Below are positions 1-8,551 of a stretch of DNA of 64,000 bases, piece by piece. The notes under the pieces were generated by a model. That model saw nothing but the letters and a program-made list of their open reading frames with translations. It was not told the DNA's origin and did not search any database. Source of the stretch: Spirosoma linguale DSM 74 (GTDB taxonomy: Bacteria; Bacteroidota; Bacteroidia; Cytophagales; Spirosomataceae); NCBI GenBank assembly GCA_000024525.1, contig CP001769.1, positions 2,218,001 through 2,282,000 on the forward strand, given 5' to 3'. Positions within the stretch are counted from its first letter, which is position 1. Each line of letters begins with the position of its first letter. The translations under genes were made by a program, and so were the position numbers.

Positions 1-887
1 CCCTGTGTGTCGCCCACGCGCCGGAGGGTTGTCTGGCGTTCGCCGTCCTGAGTAGGCTCTACCGTGTACGGTTTAACTAACTGGCGGGTAGGACGGGCAA
101 TGGGGCCAAAATACTGACTCACGAGATCGAGGGTTTTGGCTTCGTCGAACTTACCCGCTACCAGCAATACGGCATTATCGGGCTGGTAATATTTCTGATA
201 AAAAGCTTTGAGACTTTCGATGGGCACCCGCTCAATATCTTCTTTTGAGCCAATGGTCGATTTGCCATAATTATGCCAGAGGTAAGCCGCCGACATTACC
301 CGCTTTTCGAGCGTCCATTGGGGCGAGTTTTCGCCAATTTCAAATTCATTCCGAACGACGGTAAACTCCGTTTCGAGGTCTTTTTTGTCGATGAAACTAT
401 TCACCATCCGATCCGATTCGAGGTCGAGCGCCCATTTCAGATTCTCGTCGGTGGCCGAAAAGGTTTCGAAATAGTTAGTGCGGTCGTACCAGGTCGTGCC
501 GTTGGGCCAGGTGCCGTGTTCGGTTAGCTCCTGCATAATGTTTTTGTGCTTTGGCGAACCCTTGAATACCATGTGTTCCAGCAAGTGCGCCATACCGGTT
601 TCGCCCAAGCCTTCGTGCCGGGAGCCGACCAGATAGGTGATGTTTACGGTAACGGTGGGCTTGGATGGGTCCGGGAAAAGCAGGACACGCAGGCCGTTCT
701 TGAGTTGATACTCGGTAATGCCTTCGACCGAAGCCGTTTTGGTGATGCCTTCGGGAAGTTTCGCCGACGTGGAGGCTGTTTGTGCATTCGTGAGGGTTGT
801 GCTGCCCAGAAGCAGCGTAGCGGTGAGCAGTTGCAGGTGGTACCGCACAGAGGGGAACCAACCCGTTTGGGTAGGCGTGTTTTTCAT
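1..887 (-). CDS. M16 family zinc metallopeptidase (partial)
   Basis: This is the N-terminal part of a pitrilysin/insulinase-type peptidase; the gene runs off the left edge, so about 295 residues are visible. The start is an ATG at 887, followed by a hydrophobic segment ending near TLTNAQ that fits a signal peptide, so the enzyme is probably periplasmic. The inverted zinc motif HLLEH lies at about residues 101-105, and the conserved block reading YLVGSRHEGLGETG precedes it. A downstream Glu expected for the third zinc ligand falls in the stretch ETEFTVVRNEFE. M16 peptidases usually cleave peptides inside a clam-shell chamber. The substrate cannot be told from the sequence. The C-terminal half is outside the window, so a one- or two-gene M16 arrangement cannot be judged. 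Confidence 0.93.
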   Translation of the reverse strand, partial: MKNTPTQTGWFPSVRYHLQLLTATLLLGSTTLTNAQTASTSAKLPEGITKTASVEGITEYQLKNGLRVLLFPDPSKPTVTVNITYLVGSRHEGLGETGMAHLLEHMVFKGSPKHKNIMQELTEHGTWPNGTTWYDRTNYFETFSATDENLKWALDLESDRMVNSFIDKKDLETEFTVVRNEFEIGENSPQWTLEKRVMSAAYLWHNYGKSTIGSKEDIERVPIESLKAFYQKYYQPDNAVLLVAGKFDEAKTLDLVSQYFGPIARPTRQLVKPYTVEPTQDGERQTTLRRVGDTQ

Positions 888-936
888 ACGGATAGAATAA
901 AGAGGGTGAAGGTTACTTATCCGTATAGTTACAAAT

Positions 937-959
937 AAACCCTTGATAAGCAAGGGTTT
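937..959 (-). terminator. Hairpin downstream of the LytTR regulator gene
   Basis: A perfect 9-bp stem (AAACCCTTG / CAAGGGTTT) with a 5-base loop sits between the regulator gene ending at 1008 and the M16 gene starting at 887. The T-run is stronger on the plus strand, but both neighbours are on the minus strand, so it probably ends the regulator transcript. Confidence 0.5.
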
Positions 960-1007
960 TTAGACTTTTTAACAGTTTGGCTGCCAGTCTGTTGCTGCCG
1001 ATGTTGC

Positions 1008-1784
1008 TTAACTCTCAAGCCAGTGTTTAAACGCACCGGCTTTTTCTTTGCTGACCAATAACTCCACCGATTCATTCGGCGACTTTAATACAACCAGTAG
1101 TTTGCTGTTGTCGAGAGGCCGATAGCTCGCTACCGCATTCAGGTGAACGAGGCACTGGCGATTGGCGCGGAAGAAACAGGAGGGGTCAACTACTTCTTCC
1201 AGCTCATCCAGGGTTTTGTAATCGGTTATTAGTTTTTTTCCTTCGGTGGTGAACAGGTAGATCAGTTCATTGCGCAGGAAATACGCAATCTGTTCCTGAG
1301 GAACGGTAACGATTTGCCGGAGATGGTGCCCCGAGAACCGGCGTTTGTATTGGGGAGCTGTAGCGGGAGATGCCATGTGGGCCAGAAGCTGCCGAAACTG
1401 GTCGCTAAAGTCCGAAACGCCATTGGCGGCCCACCGGTGATATTTGGTCAATGCCTGCCGAAGCTCTTCAGGATCGATGGGTTTGAGCAGGTAGTCTATG
1501 CTGTTCAGTTTAAAGGCCCGTATAGCGTATTCATCGTAAGCGGTTGTGAAAATTACGGGGGCAGTCAAACCAACCTGCCCAAAGGCATCGAAGCTAACCC
1601 CATCCGATAGCTGAATATCGGCAATAACAAGGTCGGGGGTGGGTTTGCCCACTGCAAAATACGCACAAATGTGCTGAACGCTGGTCAATGGCCCATCAAT
1701 GACGGCTTCCGGCTCCAGCTGGCTCACCAGTTTGTGGAGTTGCCGGGCAATCAGGGGCTCGTCTTCAATCAGCAGAATAGTCAT
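1008..1784 (-). CDS. LytTR-family response regulator
   Basis: This is a two-domain response regulator with an N-terminal receiver and a C-terminal LytTR DNA-binding domain. The receiver begins MTILLIEDEPLIARQ with the acidic pair, has the phospho-acceptor Asp in LVIADIQLSDG, the conserved Thr in VIFTTAYDEYA and the Lys in LLKPIDPEEL. The C-terminal part contains FFRANRQCLVHLNAV, typical of LytTR. I chose the ATG at 1784 because the receiver fold starts there. An ATG at 1823 would add 13 unconserved residues and overlap the kinase by 11 bp. It lies last in the run with a LytS-like kinase and an efflux pump, so it probably responds to that kinase and may control the pump or envelope genes. The target sites are unknown. 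Confidence 0.93.
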   Translation of the reverse strand: MTILLIEDEPLIARQLHKLVSQLEPEAVIDGPLTSVQHICAYFAVGKPTPDLVIADIQLSDGVSFDAFGQVGLTAPVIFTTAYDEYAIRAFKLNSIDYLLKPIDPEELRQALTKYHRWAANGVSDFSDQFRQLLAHMASPATAPQYKRRFSGHHLRQIVTVPQEQIAYFLRNELIYLFTTEGKKLITDYKTLDELEEVVDPSCFFRANRQCLVHLNAVASYRPLDNSKLLVVLKSPNESVELLVSKEKAGAFKHWLES

Positions 1785-1812
1785 GAATGGGTAGATTTTA
1801 ACGGGATTAGGG

Positions 1813-2841
1813 CTACTTGTCAACGGCTAAAAGGGGCAGTCGAACCTGAAAACGGGCATCCGTTGCAATGACCTCAACCGGCTTCTTGCTTAGAAAACTA
1901 TACAGCAACGTCAGGTTTTCCAACCCTTGCCGGTTCGACGTTTCGACCTGTCGCTTACGCTGAAGCGGGTTCGTTACGGACAGGTAGCCGTCATGCGTGC
2001 TCAGGGTAATGGTTAATGGATGCGCTTCGCTGATGATGTTATGTTTGATGGCGTTCTCGATGAGAATCTGAAGGGTAACGGGAACGATCAGTTGGTCCAG
2101 GGCATGTTCATCGACTTCGCAGGTAACAACAAACGCACCATCGAAACGGGTGTGTAACAGGGATATGTAATTTTTGATGAAAGCCAGCTCCGTTTCGAGC
2201 GGGACCAGTGCTTTCTCTTTATGCTGAAGCACATACCGAAACACTTTCGAAAGCTGTTGTAAAAACTGACGGGCCAGCACCGGATTGTCACCAATCAGGC
2301 TGTCGAGCGACGAAAGACTATTGAATAGAAAATGCGGACTTACCTGATTTTTAAGGCTGTCTAACTGTACCTGCACTTTTTCTTTCTCAAGCTGGGCCGT
2401 ACGAAGGGCGTTTTCCTGCCAGCGCCGGAGTAAATGACTGGCTATGAACCCCAAACAAATGATGGTATTCACCAGGAAAATCATCATACCGACAATGATG
2501 AAGCCGAACTTGTTCAGCAGGCTTAATGCGGGGGGGAAGAACCGAAGAGCAACAAAGTAACCGGCAACGACGGCAACGGTTTTAACAATTGTCCAGCCGC
2601 CCAAAAGCTGAACAATGATGCGCCAGCGGACATTTTTCTCAAAGGGCATCCGCCGGTTCAGCCACTCATTGAACTGATAGTGGAACACCCAAACCAGGTT
2701 CAACATGATGAACGACATCACAAAGAGGAAGGCCTGAACCTGCCAGCTGATGTCTGGAGCGATCCACTGGCGAGCTACCAGTCCGCCCAGGGCTATCCAG
2801 AGCAGCAGCAGCTCGACGTATTTATTGAATTTTATTTTCAT
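1813..2841 (-). CDS. LytS-like sensor histidine kinase
   Basis: This membrane histidine kinase of the His_kinase (PF06580) type partners LytTR regulators. About four hydrophobic segments occupy the first 150 residues. They are followed by the phospho-acceptor box with His in QVSPHFLFNSLSSLDS and an ATP-binding N-box in LQILIENAIKHNI. The start at 2841 (MKIKFNKYVELLLLW) overlaps the ABC ATPase gene by 20 bp, indicating coupled translation. An upstream start at 2898 would lie deep inside the ATPase gene and adds residues with no membrane character. No extracellular sensor domain is visible, so the signal may be sensed within the membrane or through the neighbouring ABC transporter, which is an inference. 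Confidence 0.93.
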   Translation of the reverse strand: MKIKFNKYVELLLLWIALGGLVARQWIAPDISWQVQAFLFVMSFIMLNLVWVFHYQFNEWLNRRMPFEKNVRWRIIVQLLGGWTIVKTVAVVAGYFVALRFFPPALSLLNKFGFIIVGMMIFLVNTIICLGFIASHLLRRWQENALRTAQLEKEKVQVQLDSLKNQVSPHFLFNSLSSLDSLIGDNPVLARQFLQQLSKVFRYVLQHKEKALVPLETELAFIKNYISLLHTRFDGAFVVTCEVDEHALDQLIVPVTLQILIENAIKHNIISEAHPLTITLSTHDGYLSVTNPLQRKRQVETSNRQGLENLTLLYSFLSKKPVEVIATDARFQVRLPLLAVDK

Positions 2842-3514
2842 GGTTGCCAATAATTTGTCCGTCCGACATTTCGATGGTCCGGTTCGTTCCGGCGGCAAAG
2901 TCCGGGTCGTGCGTCACGGCAATGATGGTCTGTCCTTTGCTGGCAAGATCACGAAAAATGTCGAACACATTTTCGGTATTGGCTTTATCCAGATTGCCCG
3001 TGGGTTCGTCGCCCATGATGATGGTGGGGTCGTTTATGAGTGCCCTGGCAATGGCTACGCGCTGCTGCTGCCCGCCCGATAGTTTACTGGCCGGTTTGCG
3101 GGCGTAGTCGGCCATACCAATTAACCGGAGTTTTTCCATCGCCCGTTCTTCAATTTCCTTCTCCGGGTACTTACCCAGCTTCAGGCCGGGCAGCATTACA
3201 TTTTGCAGGGCGGAGAACTCGGGTAGCAGAAAGTGAAATTGAAAAACAAAGCCCAGATGCTCATTGCGAAAGTGAGCCAGAAAGTCCTGACTGCGCCCCG
3301 TTAATTTTGTTCCTGCCATTTCTATTTGCCCTTCATACTCAGTATCCATAGTAGAAAGCAGGTAAAGCAGCGTTGATTTACCACAACCCGATTTGCCGAC
3401 AATGGACAGAAACTCCCCTTTTTGTACCTCAAAGGAAACATCTGTCAACACCCTGAATTTCTCCGGGTCGTAGAAGTATTTGTTGAGGTTTCTGGCAGAA
3501 AGAACGGTAGACAT
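2822..3514 (-). CDS. ABC transporter ATP-binding protein (MacB/LolD type)
   Basis: This is the ATPase subunit of a MacB/LolD-type mechanotransmission or export ABC system. It has Walker A GKSGCGKST near residue 38, the signature LSGGQQQRV, Walker B in IIMGDEPTGNLD and the switch His in AVTHD. At 230 residues it is the normal length for a stand-alone ATPase. The permease gene lies just upstream and the kinase gene overlaps its end by 20 bp. Together with the HlyD-like adaptor and TolC-like channel it should form a tripartite pump across both membranes. The substrate is not predictable from these sequences. Confidence 0.95.
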   Translation of the reverse strand: MSTVLSARNLNKYFYDPEKFRVLTDVSFEVQKGEFLSIVGKSGCGKSTLLYLLSTMDTEYEGQIEMAGTKLTGRSQDFLAHFRNEHLGFVFQFHFLLPEFSALQNVMLPGLKLGKYPEKEIEERAMEKLRLIGMADYARKPASKLSGGQQQRVAIARALINDPTIIMGDEPTGNLDKANTENVFDIFRDLASKGQTIIAVTHDPDFAAGTNRTIEMSDGQIIGNHENKIQ

Positions 3515-3527
3515 TGAATGTATGATG

Positions 3528-3603
3528 TATTATGTATGGTGTATGATGTATGATGTATGGTGGATGGCCGGAAATACATCATACACCCTATATCCTACAT
3601 CTT
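3528..3603. repeat. Intergenic inverted repeat built from TGTATGA words
   Basis: The spacer between the permease and ATPase genes holds a left arm made of repeated TGTATGATG/TGTATGGTG words with no C. The right arm (about 3574-3603) is the approximate complement, reading TACATCATACACCC. The inner about 20 bp match best. It belongs to the class of C-free-arm palindromes seen at other gene ends in this window. It sits inside an operon, so it may attenuate or stabilise mRNA rather than end transcription. Confidence 0.7.
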
Positions 3604-3607
3604 TAAA

Positions 3608-4858
3608 TTATCCTCTTAAAATGGAAACGGGGTCAACTTGAGAGGCTTTTCGGGAAGGGAAATACCCTGCCAGAACAGTGGTTATCACACCGAATAACAG
3701 CCCCATTATATAATACTTTGGCTCGAAAATGACCGGGAATGTTTTAATACTGATGAACCCACCGGCATCGAATGGGGTGATTGACAGCAGATAACTGAGC
3801 CCGAAACCGATCCCCAGCCCTAACAGGCCACCCGAAACACCAATGAAAACAGCTTGAAAGAGAAAAATAGCGATGATGTCGCGACCCTCAAAACCGGTGG
3901 CTTTCAAAATGGCGATGTCCTTGATTTTGTTGATAACGGTCATATTCATGATGTTGTAAATACCGAAGCCCGCAACTACCAGCAGCGTGAACGACACTAC
4001 ATAAGTCAGCATATTTCGGATCTTTTCACCCGCCAGTATGGCCGTGTTGGCCGTTGCCCAGTCTTCGGTATAGTACCAATAAATGGCCCGCAGCTGTTTC
4101 CCAAAAGGTATTGCCTGTAAGGGGTCGAACATTTTAATATGAATGTCGGTAATGTAGCTGGGGTCGCGTTGCAGCATTTCCTGAACTGTAGAGAGATTTC
4201 CGTAGCTCTTGGTATTGTCGATTGTACCAATGCCAAAGCCAAATGTGCCCACCACCCGCAGGGTTCTGATGCCTCCTCTGGGTGTTGTTACCGTCACTTT
4301 ATCACCTACCCGAACGTTGAGCTTGTCGGCTAGTACGGCCCCCATGATTAGGCCGTCGGGATTGGTTTTCAGCGCGTTCAGGCTACCCGATTTAAGCCGG
4401 GTCGTTAGTTTATAGAGCCGGTTTTCGCGGTCGATATCCACTCCCGAAATTGTCCCGGAAATCTGAATTGGGCCGTTATTATAAAATGCCTGCGTAGCCA
4501 CCTGGGGCGAAACGCCCAACACACCCGATGCCCGTTCAATGCGTCCGGCAATGGTCATCCCGTTTTTGATACGCGACTGCTCATCCTTCGGCTTTTGGTG
4601 GTAAATGACGTTAAACTTGCCGGGGTTGAGCTGTTCGATCAGGCCCGGCCGCTGGGTGTTTACCTCGTTATACATCCGAATATGCGGACTGGCATCCAGC
4701 GCCGAATCTTCCAGAAACTGGTTAACGCCCTGCATAAACGAAATCATGGTAATGAACATTGCAATGCCGAAGGTGACCCCCAGCATAGCGACAAGTGTCT
4801 GACGTTTCTTAGCCAGCAGGTGCGTTTGGGCTATTTGAGAAGCGATTCGTATATCCAT
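3608..4858 (-). CDS. ABC transporter permease (MacB/FtsX family)
   Basis: This is the membrane subunit of a MacB-type ABC system. The start at 4858 (MDIRIASQIAQTHLLAKKRQ) precedes the first membrane segment, TLVAMLGVTFGIAMFITMISF. A large periplasmic domain of about 220 residues follows, then three C-terminal membrane segments with the FtsX-type region near VSFTLLVVAGFGIYNIM. The gene ends VSILRG, a common family ending. An earlier ATG at 4918 would read through the intergenic palindrome and is unlikely. This topology belongs to systems that transmit mechanical force to a periplasmic adaptor, matching the HlyD-like gene upstream. Confidence 0.93.
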   Translation of the reverse strand: MDIRIASQIAQTHLLAKKRQTLVAMLGVTFGIAMFITMISFMQGVNQFLEDSALDASPHIRMYNEVNTQRPGLIEQLNPGKFNVIYHQKPKDEQSRIKNGMTIAGRIERASGVLGVSPQVATQAFYNNGPIQISGTISGVDIDRENRLYKLTTRLKSGSLNALKTNPDGLIMGAVLADKLNVRVGDKVTVTTPRGGIRTLRVVGTFGFGIGTIDNTKSYGNLSTVQEMLQRDPSYITDIHIKMFDPLQAIPFGKQLRAIYWYYTEDWATANTAILAGEKIRNMLTYVVSFTLLVVAGFGIYNIMNMTVINKIKDIAILKATGFEGRDIIAIFLFQAVFIGVSGGLLGLGIGFGLSYLLSITPFDAGGFISIKTFPVIFEPKYYIMGLLFGVITTVLAGYFPSRKASQVDPVSILRG

Positions 4859-4877
4859 TTCTAAAATGATAGAATTG

Positions 4878-4934
4878 GTGAATGATAGAATGAGTGACTC
4901 ATTGAGGTTTATATTCACTCATTCTATCATTCAC
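4878..4934. repeat. Perfect 20-bp inverted repeat overlapping a stop codon
   Basis: The left arm, 4878-4897 (GTGAATGATAGAATGAGTGA), contains no C. It is perfectly complementary to 4915-4934, with a 17-base loop. The right arm covers the last codon and TGA stop of the HlyD-like gene, which ends at 4931. It lies inside the efflux operon, between adaptor and permease. Confidence 0.85.
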
Positions 4935-6028
4935 TCAATCAAAATTAATTTTGATGTCTCCGTCAAGCCGCCTTTTACCTGAACCCGGTCGAAGTTTTCG
5001 GCACCTTTCTGAAACTTCACTTTTTGCTTCTTGCCATCCTGTTCCACCCAGACACTATCCGTACCGATAACATACGTTTTGGGAATGGTGAGCACATGCT
5101 TGTTCTGGCTGATAATGATGTTGGCTTCGACCGTCAGGCCGTAATACGAGGCAGGCCGTTCGCCAATGAACTCGGCATCTACCCGAAACGATTGATCGGT
5201 GCGGTTGAGCTTCGGATATATCTTTTCAACACGGGCTTTGAAAACCTTATCCGGATAAACATCCGCTTTTAAAATAACCTCCTGTCCTGTTCGAATCCGC
5301 CCAAAGTCGCTTTCATCGACGGCCAGCTGGGCAAACAGTTGATTGCCGCTACCCACTAGTGCCAGCTGATCCCCAACGCGGACAACTTCACCGGGGTCTT
5401 TATAAACTTCGTAGACTTTGCCGTTTACAAAACTTCGGATGCGCGTGTTTCGACCCGCTACTTCGCTCGTAACGAACTGACTGCGATTGTTTTCAACGTC
5501 CAGCCGGATCTGGTCGCGGCTTCGTTGAAAGGTGTTGAGCTGGGCGCGGAGGTTATTGCGGGAGATGGTGTAGTTCAGTTCGGCCCGCTCCAGTTCGGCC
5601 CTTGACGTGGCGTTTTGACCGTACAACTCCTTGAATCGGTTGTAATTGATGGAGTCGTTGGCCACACGGGTTCGGGCATTACGAACCTGCGCTTCCAGTT
5701 CGGCCAGAACGGGGGAGTTGGCGCTTAAGTTAGCCCGCGCCTGTCGGTAGGCGTTGGCTGCGGCCTGCTGGCGGGCATCTTCCGAAGCACTTTCCAGCAC
5801 GAACAGCAGCTGATTCTGGCGGATGGAGTCCCCTTCGCTGATGAGCCGTTGCTGCAGCATACCGGCAGCATCGGCCGTAACGGTGTACTCATTGCGTGGG
5901 TACACATTGCCTGAGGCATAGACGGCTTCGGTCAATTCCTGATAGGTGGGCGTTGTGCCCTGAGGGTCGCGCTTGCAGGCTGCGCTCAAGAGGGTAATGA
6001 GAAGAAGTATGGAGAGGTTCGTTTTCAT
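4931..6028 (-). CDS. Efflux RND/ABC periplasmic adaptor (HlyD/MacA family)
   Basis: This membrane-fusion lipoprotein links the inner-membrane ABC permease to an outer-membrane channel. The N-terminus is a lipoprotein signal, with lipobox LLSAAC placing the acylated Cys at residue 18. A biotinyl-lipoyl half-motif follows (GMLQQRLISEGDSIRQNQ), then an alpha-helical hairpin of roughly 100 residues. After it come the second lipoyl half (VYKDPGEVVRVGDQLALVG) and beta-barrel domains. Length (365 aa) is typical. It lies between the TolC-like and permease genes, consistent with one tripartite pump. Confidence 0.93.
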   Translation of the reverse strand: MKTNLSILLLITLLSAACKRDPQGTTPTYQELTEAVYASGNVYPRNEYTVTADAAGMLQQRLISEGDSIRQNQLLFVLESASEDARQQAAANAYRQARANLSANSPVLAELEAQVRNARTRVANDSINYNRFKELYGQNATSRAELERAELNYTISRNNLRAQLNTFQRSRDQIRLDVENNRSQFVTSEVAGRNTRIRSFVNGKVYEVYKDPGEVVRVGDQLALVGSGNQLFAQLAVDESDFGRIRTGQEVILKADVYPDKVFKARVEKIYPKLNRTDQSFRVDAEFIGERPASYYGLTVEANIIISQNKHVLTIPKTYVIGTDSVWVEQDGKKQKVKFQKGAENFDRVQVKGGLTETSKLILIE

Positions 6029-6085
6029 CGCTTGGATAAACCTGTAAGGCTTTCAAAACCTTATTGGTCTTTTGGAAAAGGTTGC

Positions 6086-7402
6086 TTACTGCCCGTTTCG
6101 AATCTGTAGGATTGTCTGATTGATAAAGGTGTTCGATAAATTCGTCAGAAACCGGTTTTGGGCGGTTAGGGCTTCGTTGAACACATTCAGGTACTGGTCG
6201 TAGGCAAACAGGCCTGATCGGTATTTGATCAGGGCAATTTGTACGTTCTGGCTGCTGAGTTCGTAATTCTGCCGATTTAAATCCAGCGACCGAACGGCCT
6301 GGTTGTACGTATTTCGAACATCTTCGGTATCGACCTGCTGTTTGTTTCGCTCGTAGGTGAGTTGCGACTCGGCTAGTTTCAGTTGCAGGCGGGCGCGGGT
6401 CAGATTGCTCGTTCGCAGGCCGCCGGTATAAAATTGCCAGTTCAGTTGCAGACCCGCTACTCCAATCTGAAACCAGGGCTGGCTGGTACTCAGAAAATTA
6501 ATTGCGCTTCGCTGGGCCTGTTGGGTATACCGGCCATAAGCCGACAGCGTAGGCCAGCGCTGCAGTCGTTCGCGATTAAGTTGCAGTCGGGCCAGTTCTA
6601 CCCGTGTTTGTTGCAGGGTCACTTGCGGCCGTTCGGCCTGCGGTGTTACCGATGCAGGGACAACTGTAGCCGCCGGGCGAGCGGATAGCTCTTCGGTCAG
6701 CACCAGGCTATCGGCCAGCGTTAAGCCAACCAACAGCTTAAGCTGGTTACGGTTACGGATAAACGCCAGTTCGTTCTGGTACAATACATCGGCCGTTGTT
6801 AGTTGAATGGAGCGAATGCGGTTGTACTCAAGCGGTTCGATCAGACCTCTTTCCAGCCGGTCGCGGGCAATTTGGGTCAGCGTATCGGCCGCCGATAAGT
6901 TTCGTTGCGTAATGGCGATGGCAGAGCGCGTGAGCAGTGCTGCGTGGTACAGGCGGGCCGTTTGGGTGGAAATCTCATCGGCCAACACCAGCGTCTGTTT
7001 GTCGGCTATCTGGAGGTTTTGAGCGGCAATGCCCACATCAGCCCGCGCCGGTCGATTGACAACCGGAAGGGTTACTTCCGCACCAGCGGCCAGCACGTAG
7101 GGTAATCCAAATTGCAGGGTACGAAATTCGCCCGCTTTACCGCCCAGAAATTCGGCGGGGACCAACTGTACCGGAAGGGCGTAATTGTAGTCGAAGTTGG
7201 TAAATAACCGAGCTTGCGGCAAGAGTGCCGCCCGACTTGCCGACTGCTGCTGAGCTTGTATCAGGTTGTTCTGGCGGGCGTTTACCAGGTCAGGATTGTT
7301 GCGACGGGCCAACGCCAGAGCTTCCTGAACAGACGATAGCACCGTTTGGGCAGAAGCGGTAAAAGAACAAAGGCACACGCCAATAAGGGCAAACCGATTC
7401 AT
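6086..7402 (-). CDS. TolC-family outer membrane efflux channel
   Basis: This is the outer-membrane channel component of the efflux operon. The start at 7402 (MNRFALIGVCLCSFTASAQ) gives a clean signal peptide. An upstream ATG at 7489 adds 29 non-signal residues and runs through a hairpin. The mature protein shows two repeated helical halves rich in Gln, Asn, Arg and Leu, as in outer-membrane efflux proteins. Examples are ALARRNNPDLVNAR near the start and the repeat NYELSSQNVQIALIKYRSG near the end. At about 438 residues the length is normal. It is the first gene of the minus-strand run, so the promoter should lie in 7403-7603. Confidence 0.92.
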   Translation of the reverse strand: MNRFALIGVCLCSFTASAQTVLSSVQEALALARRNNPDLVNARQNNLIQAQQQSASRAALLPQARLFTNFDYNYALPVQLVPAEFLGGKAGEFRTLQFGLPYVLAAGAEVTLPVVNRPARADVGIAAQNLQIADKQTLVLADEISTQTARLYHAALLTRSAIAITQRNLSAADTLTQIARDRLERGLIEPLEYNRIRSIQLTTADVLYQNELAFIRNRNQLKLLVGLTLADSLVLTEELSARPAATVVPASVTPQAERPQVTLQQTRVELARLQLNRERLQRWPTLSAYGRYTQQAQRSAINFLSTSQPWFQIGVAGLQLNWQFYTGGLRTSNLTRARLQLKLAESQLTYERNKQQVDTEDVRNTYNQAVRSLDLNRQNYELSSQNVQIALIKYRSGLFAYDQYLNVFNEALTAQNRFLTNLSNTFINQTILQIRNGQ

Positions 7403-7472
7403 GTTTTTTTCGAATGGACGACCAAAGGAATAACCTTTCAAATTAAGAGACCGGCTTGTTTGCGCGAAACGG

Positions 7473-7500
7473 AAAAAATCAGTTATCAAGCTGATTTTTT
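7473..7500. other. Hairpin in the divergent promoter region
   Basis: A 10-bp stem (AAAAAATCAG / CTGATTTTTT) with an 8-base loop lies between the divergent TolC-like gene (minus) and the isomerase-like gene (plus). It looks like an intrinsic terminator, yet no gene ends here. It may be a 5'-leader attenuator of the efflux operon or an operator. Confidence 0.5.
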
Positions 7501-7603
7501 TACGTGTTAATGCCGCCCCTCTGGAGCCGTACGCGGGGCGTTGTCAGTAGAAAAGGACTTTAATCGTTTTTTAGATTCAACACTATTACTTCACTTGATC
7601 GGG

Positions 7604-8467
7604 ATGACCACAAGACGTTCGTTTCTTAAACATACAGGGGGGAGTCTGGCATTGGCCAGTGTGAGTCCGGCCCTATCGTTGGCCAATTCGCCCGAAACGC
7701 GCGGCAATTCCGGCGATGACCTATTTAAGCTGGGTATGGCGGGCTTCACGTTTGTTAATTTCAAGCTCGATCAGGCCCTTGAGATGATGCGGAAGACCGA
7801 CGTTCATTACCTGTGTATCAAAGATTTTCATCTGCCCTACGCCAGCACTGCCGATGAAATTGCCGCCTTTCACGAAAAGCTGAAGCAGTCGGGTGTGACG
7901 GGCTATGCCGTGGGGCCGATTTACATGAAAACGAAGCAGGAGATCGACAATGGCTTCGACTACGCCAAACGGGTGGGCGTGAACCTCATGGTTGGTATTC
8001 CCAATCCGGAAGACTTGCCGTACATCGACAAAAAGGTAAAAGAGTATAACATCCGTTATGCCATCCATAACCACGGGCCGGACATTCCACTATTTCCCAG
8101 CGCCACATCGGTCTATACCGCCGTGAAAGATCTTGACCCGCGTATCGGGCTTTGTTTCGATATGGGGCACGATAAGCGTTTTGGCGATGACCCCATTGCC
8201 GACCTAGAGAAGTACGCCAAACGGATATTCGATATTCACCTGAAAAACGTCACAGCGGCCTCAAAAGAAGGGAAGACCTGCGAACTGGGCCGGGGCGTGA
8301 TCGATATACCGGCGTTTGTGAGCATGCTTCGTAAGATAAAATATGATGGCTCCTGTAGTCTCGAATACGAGAAAGACATGAAAGATCCACTGGCCGGAAT
8401 CGCCGAATCCGTCGGGTACTTTAAAGGGGTATGTGATACGTCAAAACCGGGTAAGAGAAAGGCCTAA
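7604..8467 (+). CDS. Tat-exported sugar phosphate isomerase/epimerase family protein
   Basis: This is a xylose-isomerase-like TIM-barrel protein. I start it at 7604, where MTTRRSFLKHTGG gives a twin-arginine signal; the longer 7541 start puts residues before that signal. The barrel includes metal-site candidates such as His and Glu in RYAIHNHGPD, Asp and His in LCFDMGHDKRF, His in FDIHLKNV and Glu in CSLEYEKD. The family interconverts keto and aldo sugars or dehydrates keto-sugars. In Bacteroidota exported members often sit beside Gfo/Idh/MocA enzymes, as here (84 bp upstream of one). A role in periplasmic 3-keto-sugar metabolism is an inference. Confidence 0.88.
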   Translation: MTTRRSFLKHTGGSLALASVSPALSLANSPETRGNSGDDLFKLGMAGFTFVNFKLDQALEMMRKTDVHYLCIKDFHLPYASTADEIAAFHEKLKQSGVTGYAVGPIYMKTKQEIDNGFDYAKRVGVNLMVGIPNPEDLPYIDKKVKEYNIRYAIHNHGPDIPLFPSATSVYTAVKDLDPRIGLCFDMGHDKRFGDDPIADLEKYAKRIFDIHLKNVTAASKEGKTCELGRGVIDIPAFVSMLRKIKYDGSCSLEYEKDMKDPLAGIAESVGYFKGVCDTSKPGKRKA

Positions 8468-8491
8468 ACGGTTCAGTCAATAGCGTTTACT

Positions 8492-8527
8492 ACTGTCAGG
8501 CTGTGTAGTGATTATCTTACTGACAGT
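8492..8527. other. Short hairpin between two sugar-enzyme genes
   Basis: ACTGTCAG (8492-8499) pairs with CTGACAGT (8520-8527) around a 20-base loop. It could slow polymerase or protect the upstream message. There is no T-run, so it is not a convincing terminator. Confidence 0.35.
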
Positions 8528-8551
8528 CAATTTCTTAAGTAATTTGTTTCA

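Noticed and set aside
1785..1823. Longer start for the LytTR regulator
   Set aside because: The extra 13 residues lie before the conserved first strand and overlap the kinase gene; the start at 1784 matches the receiver family.
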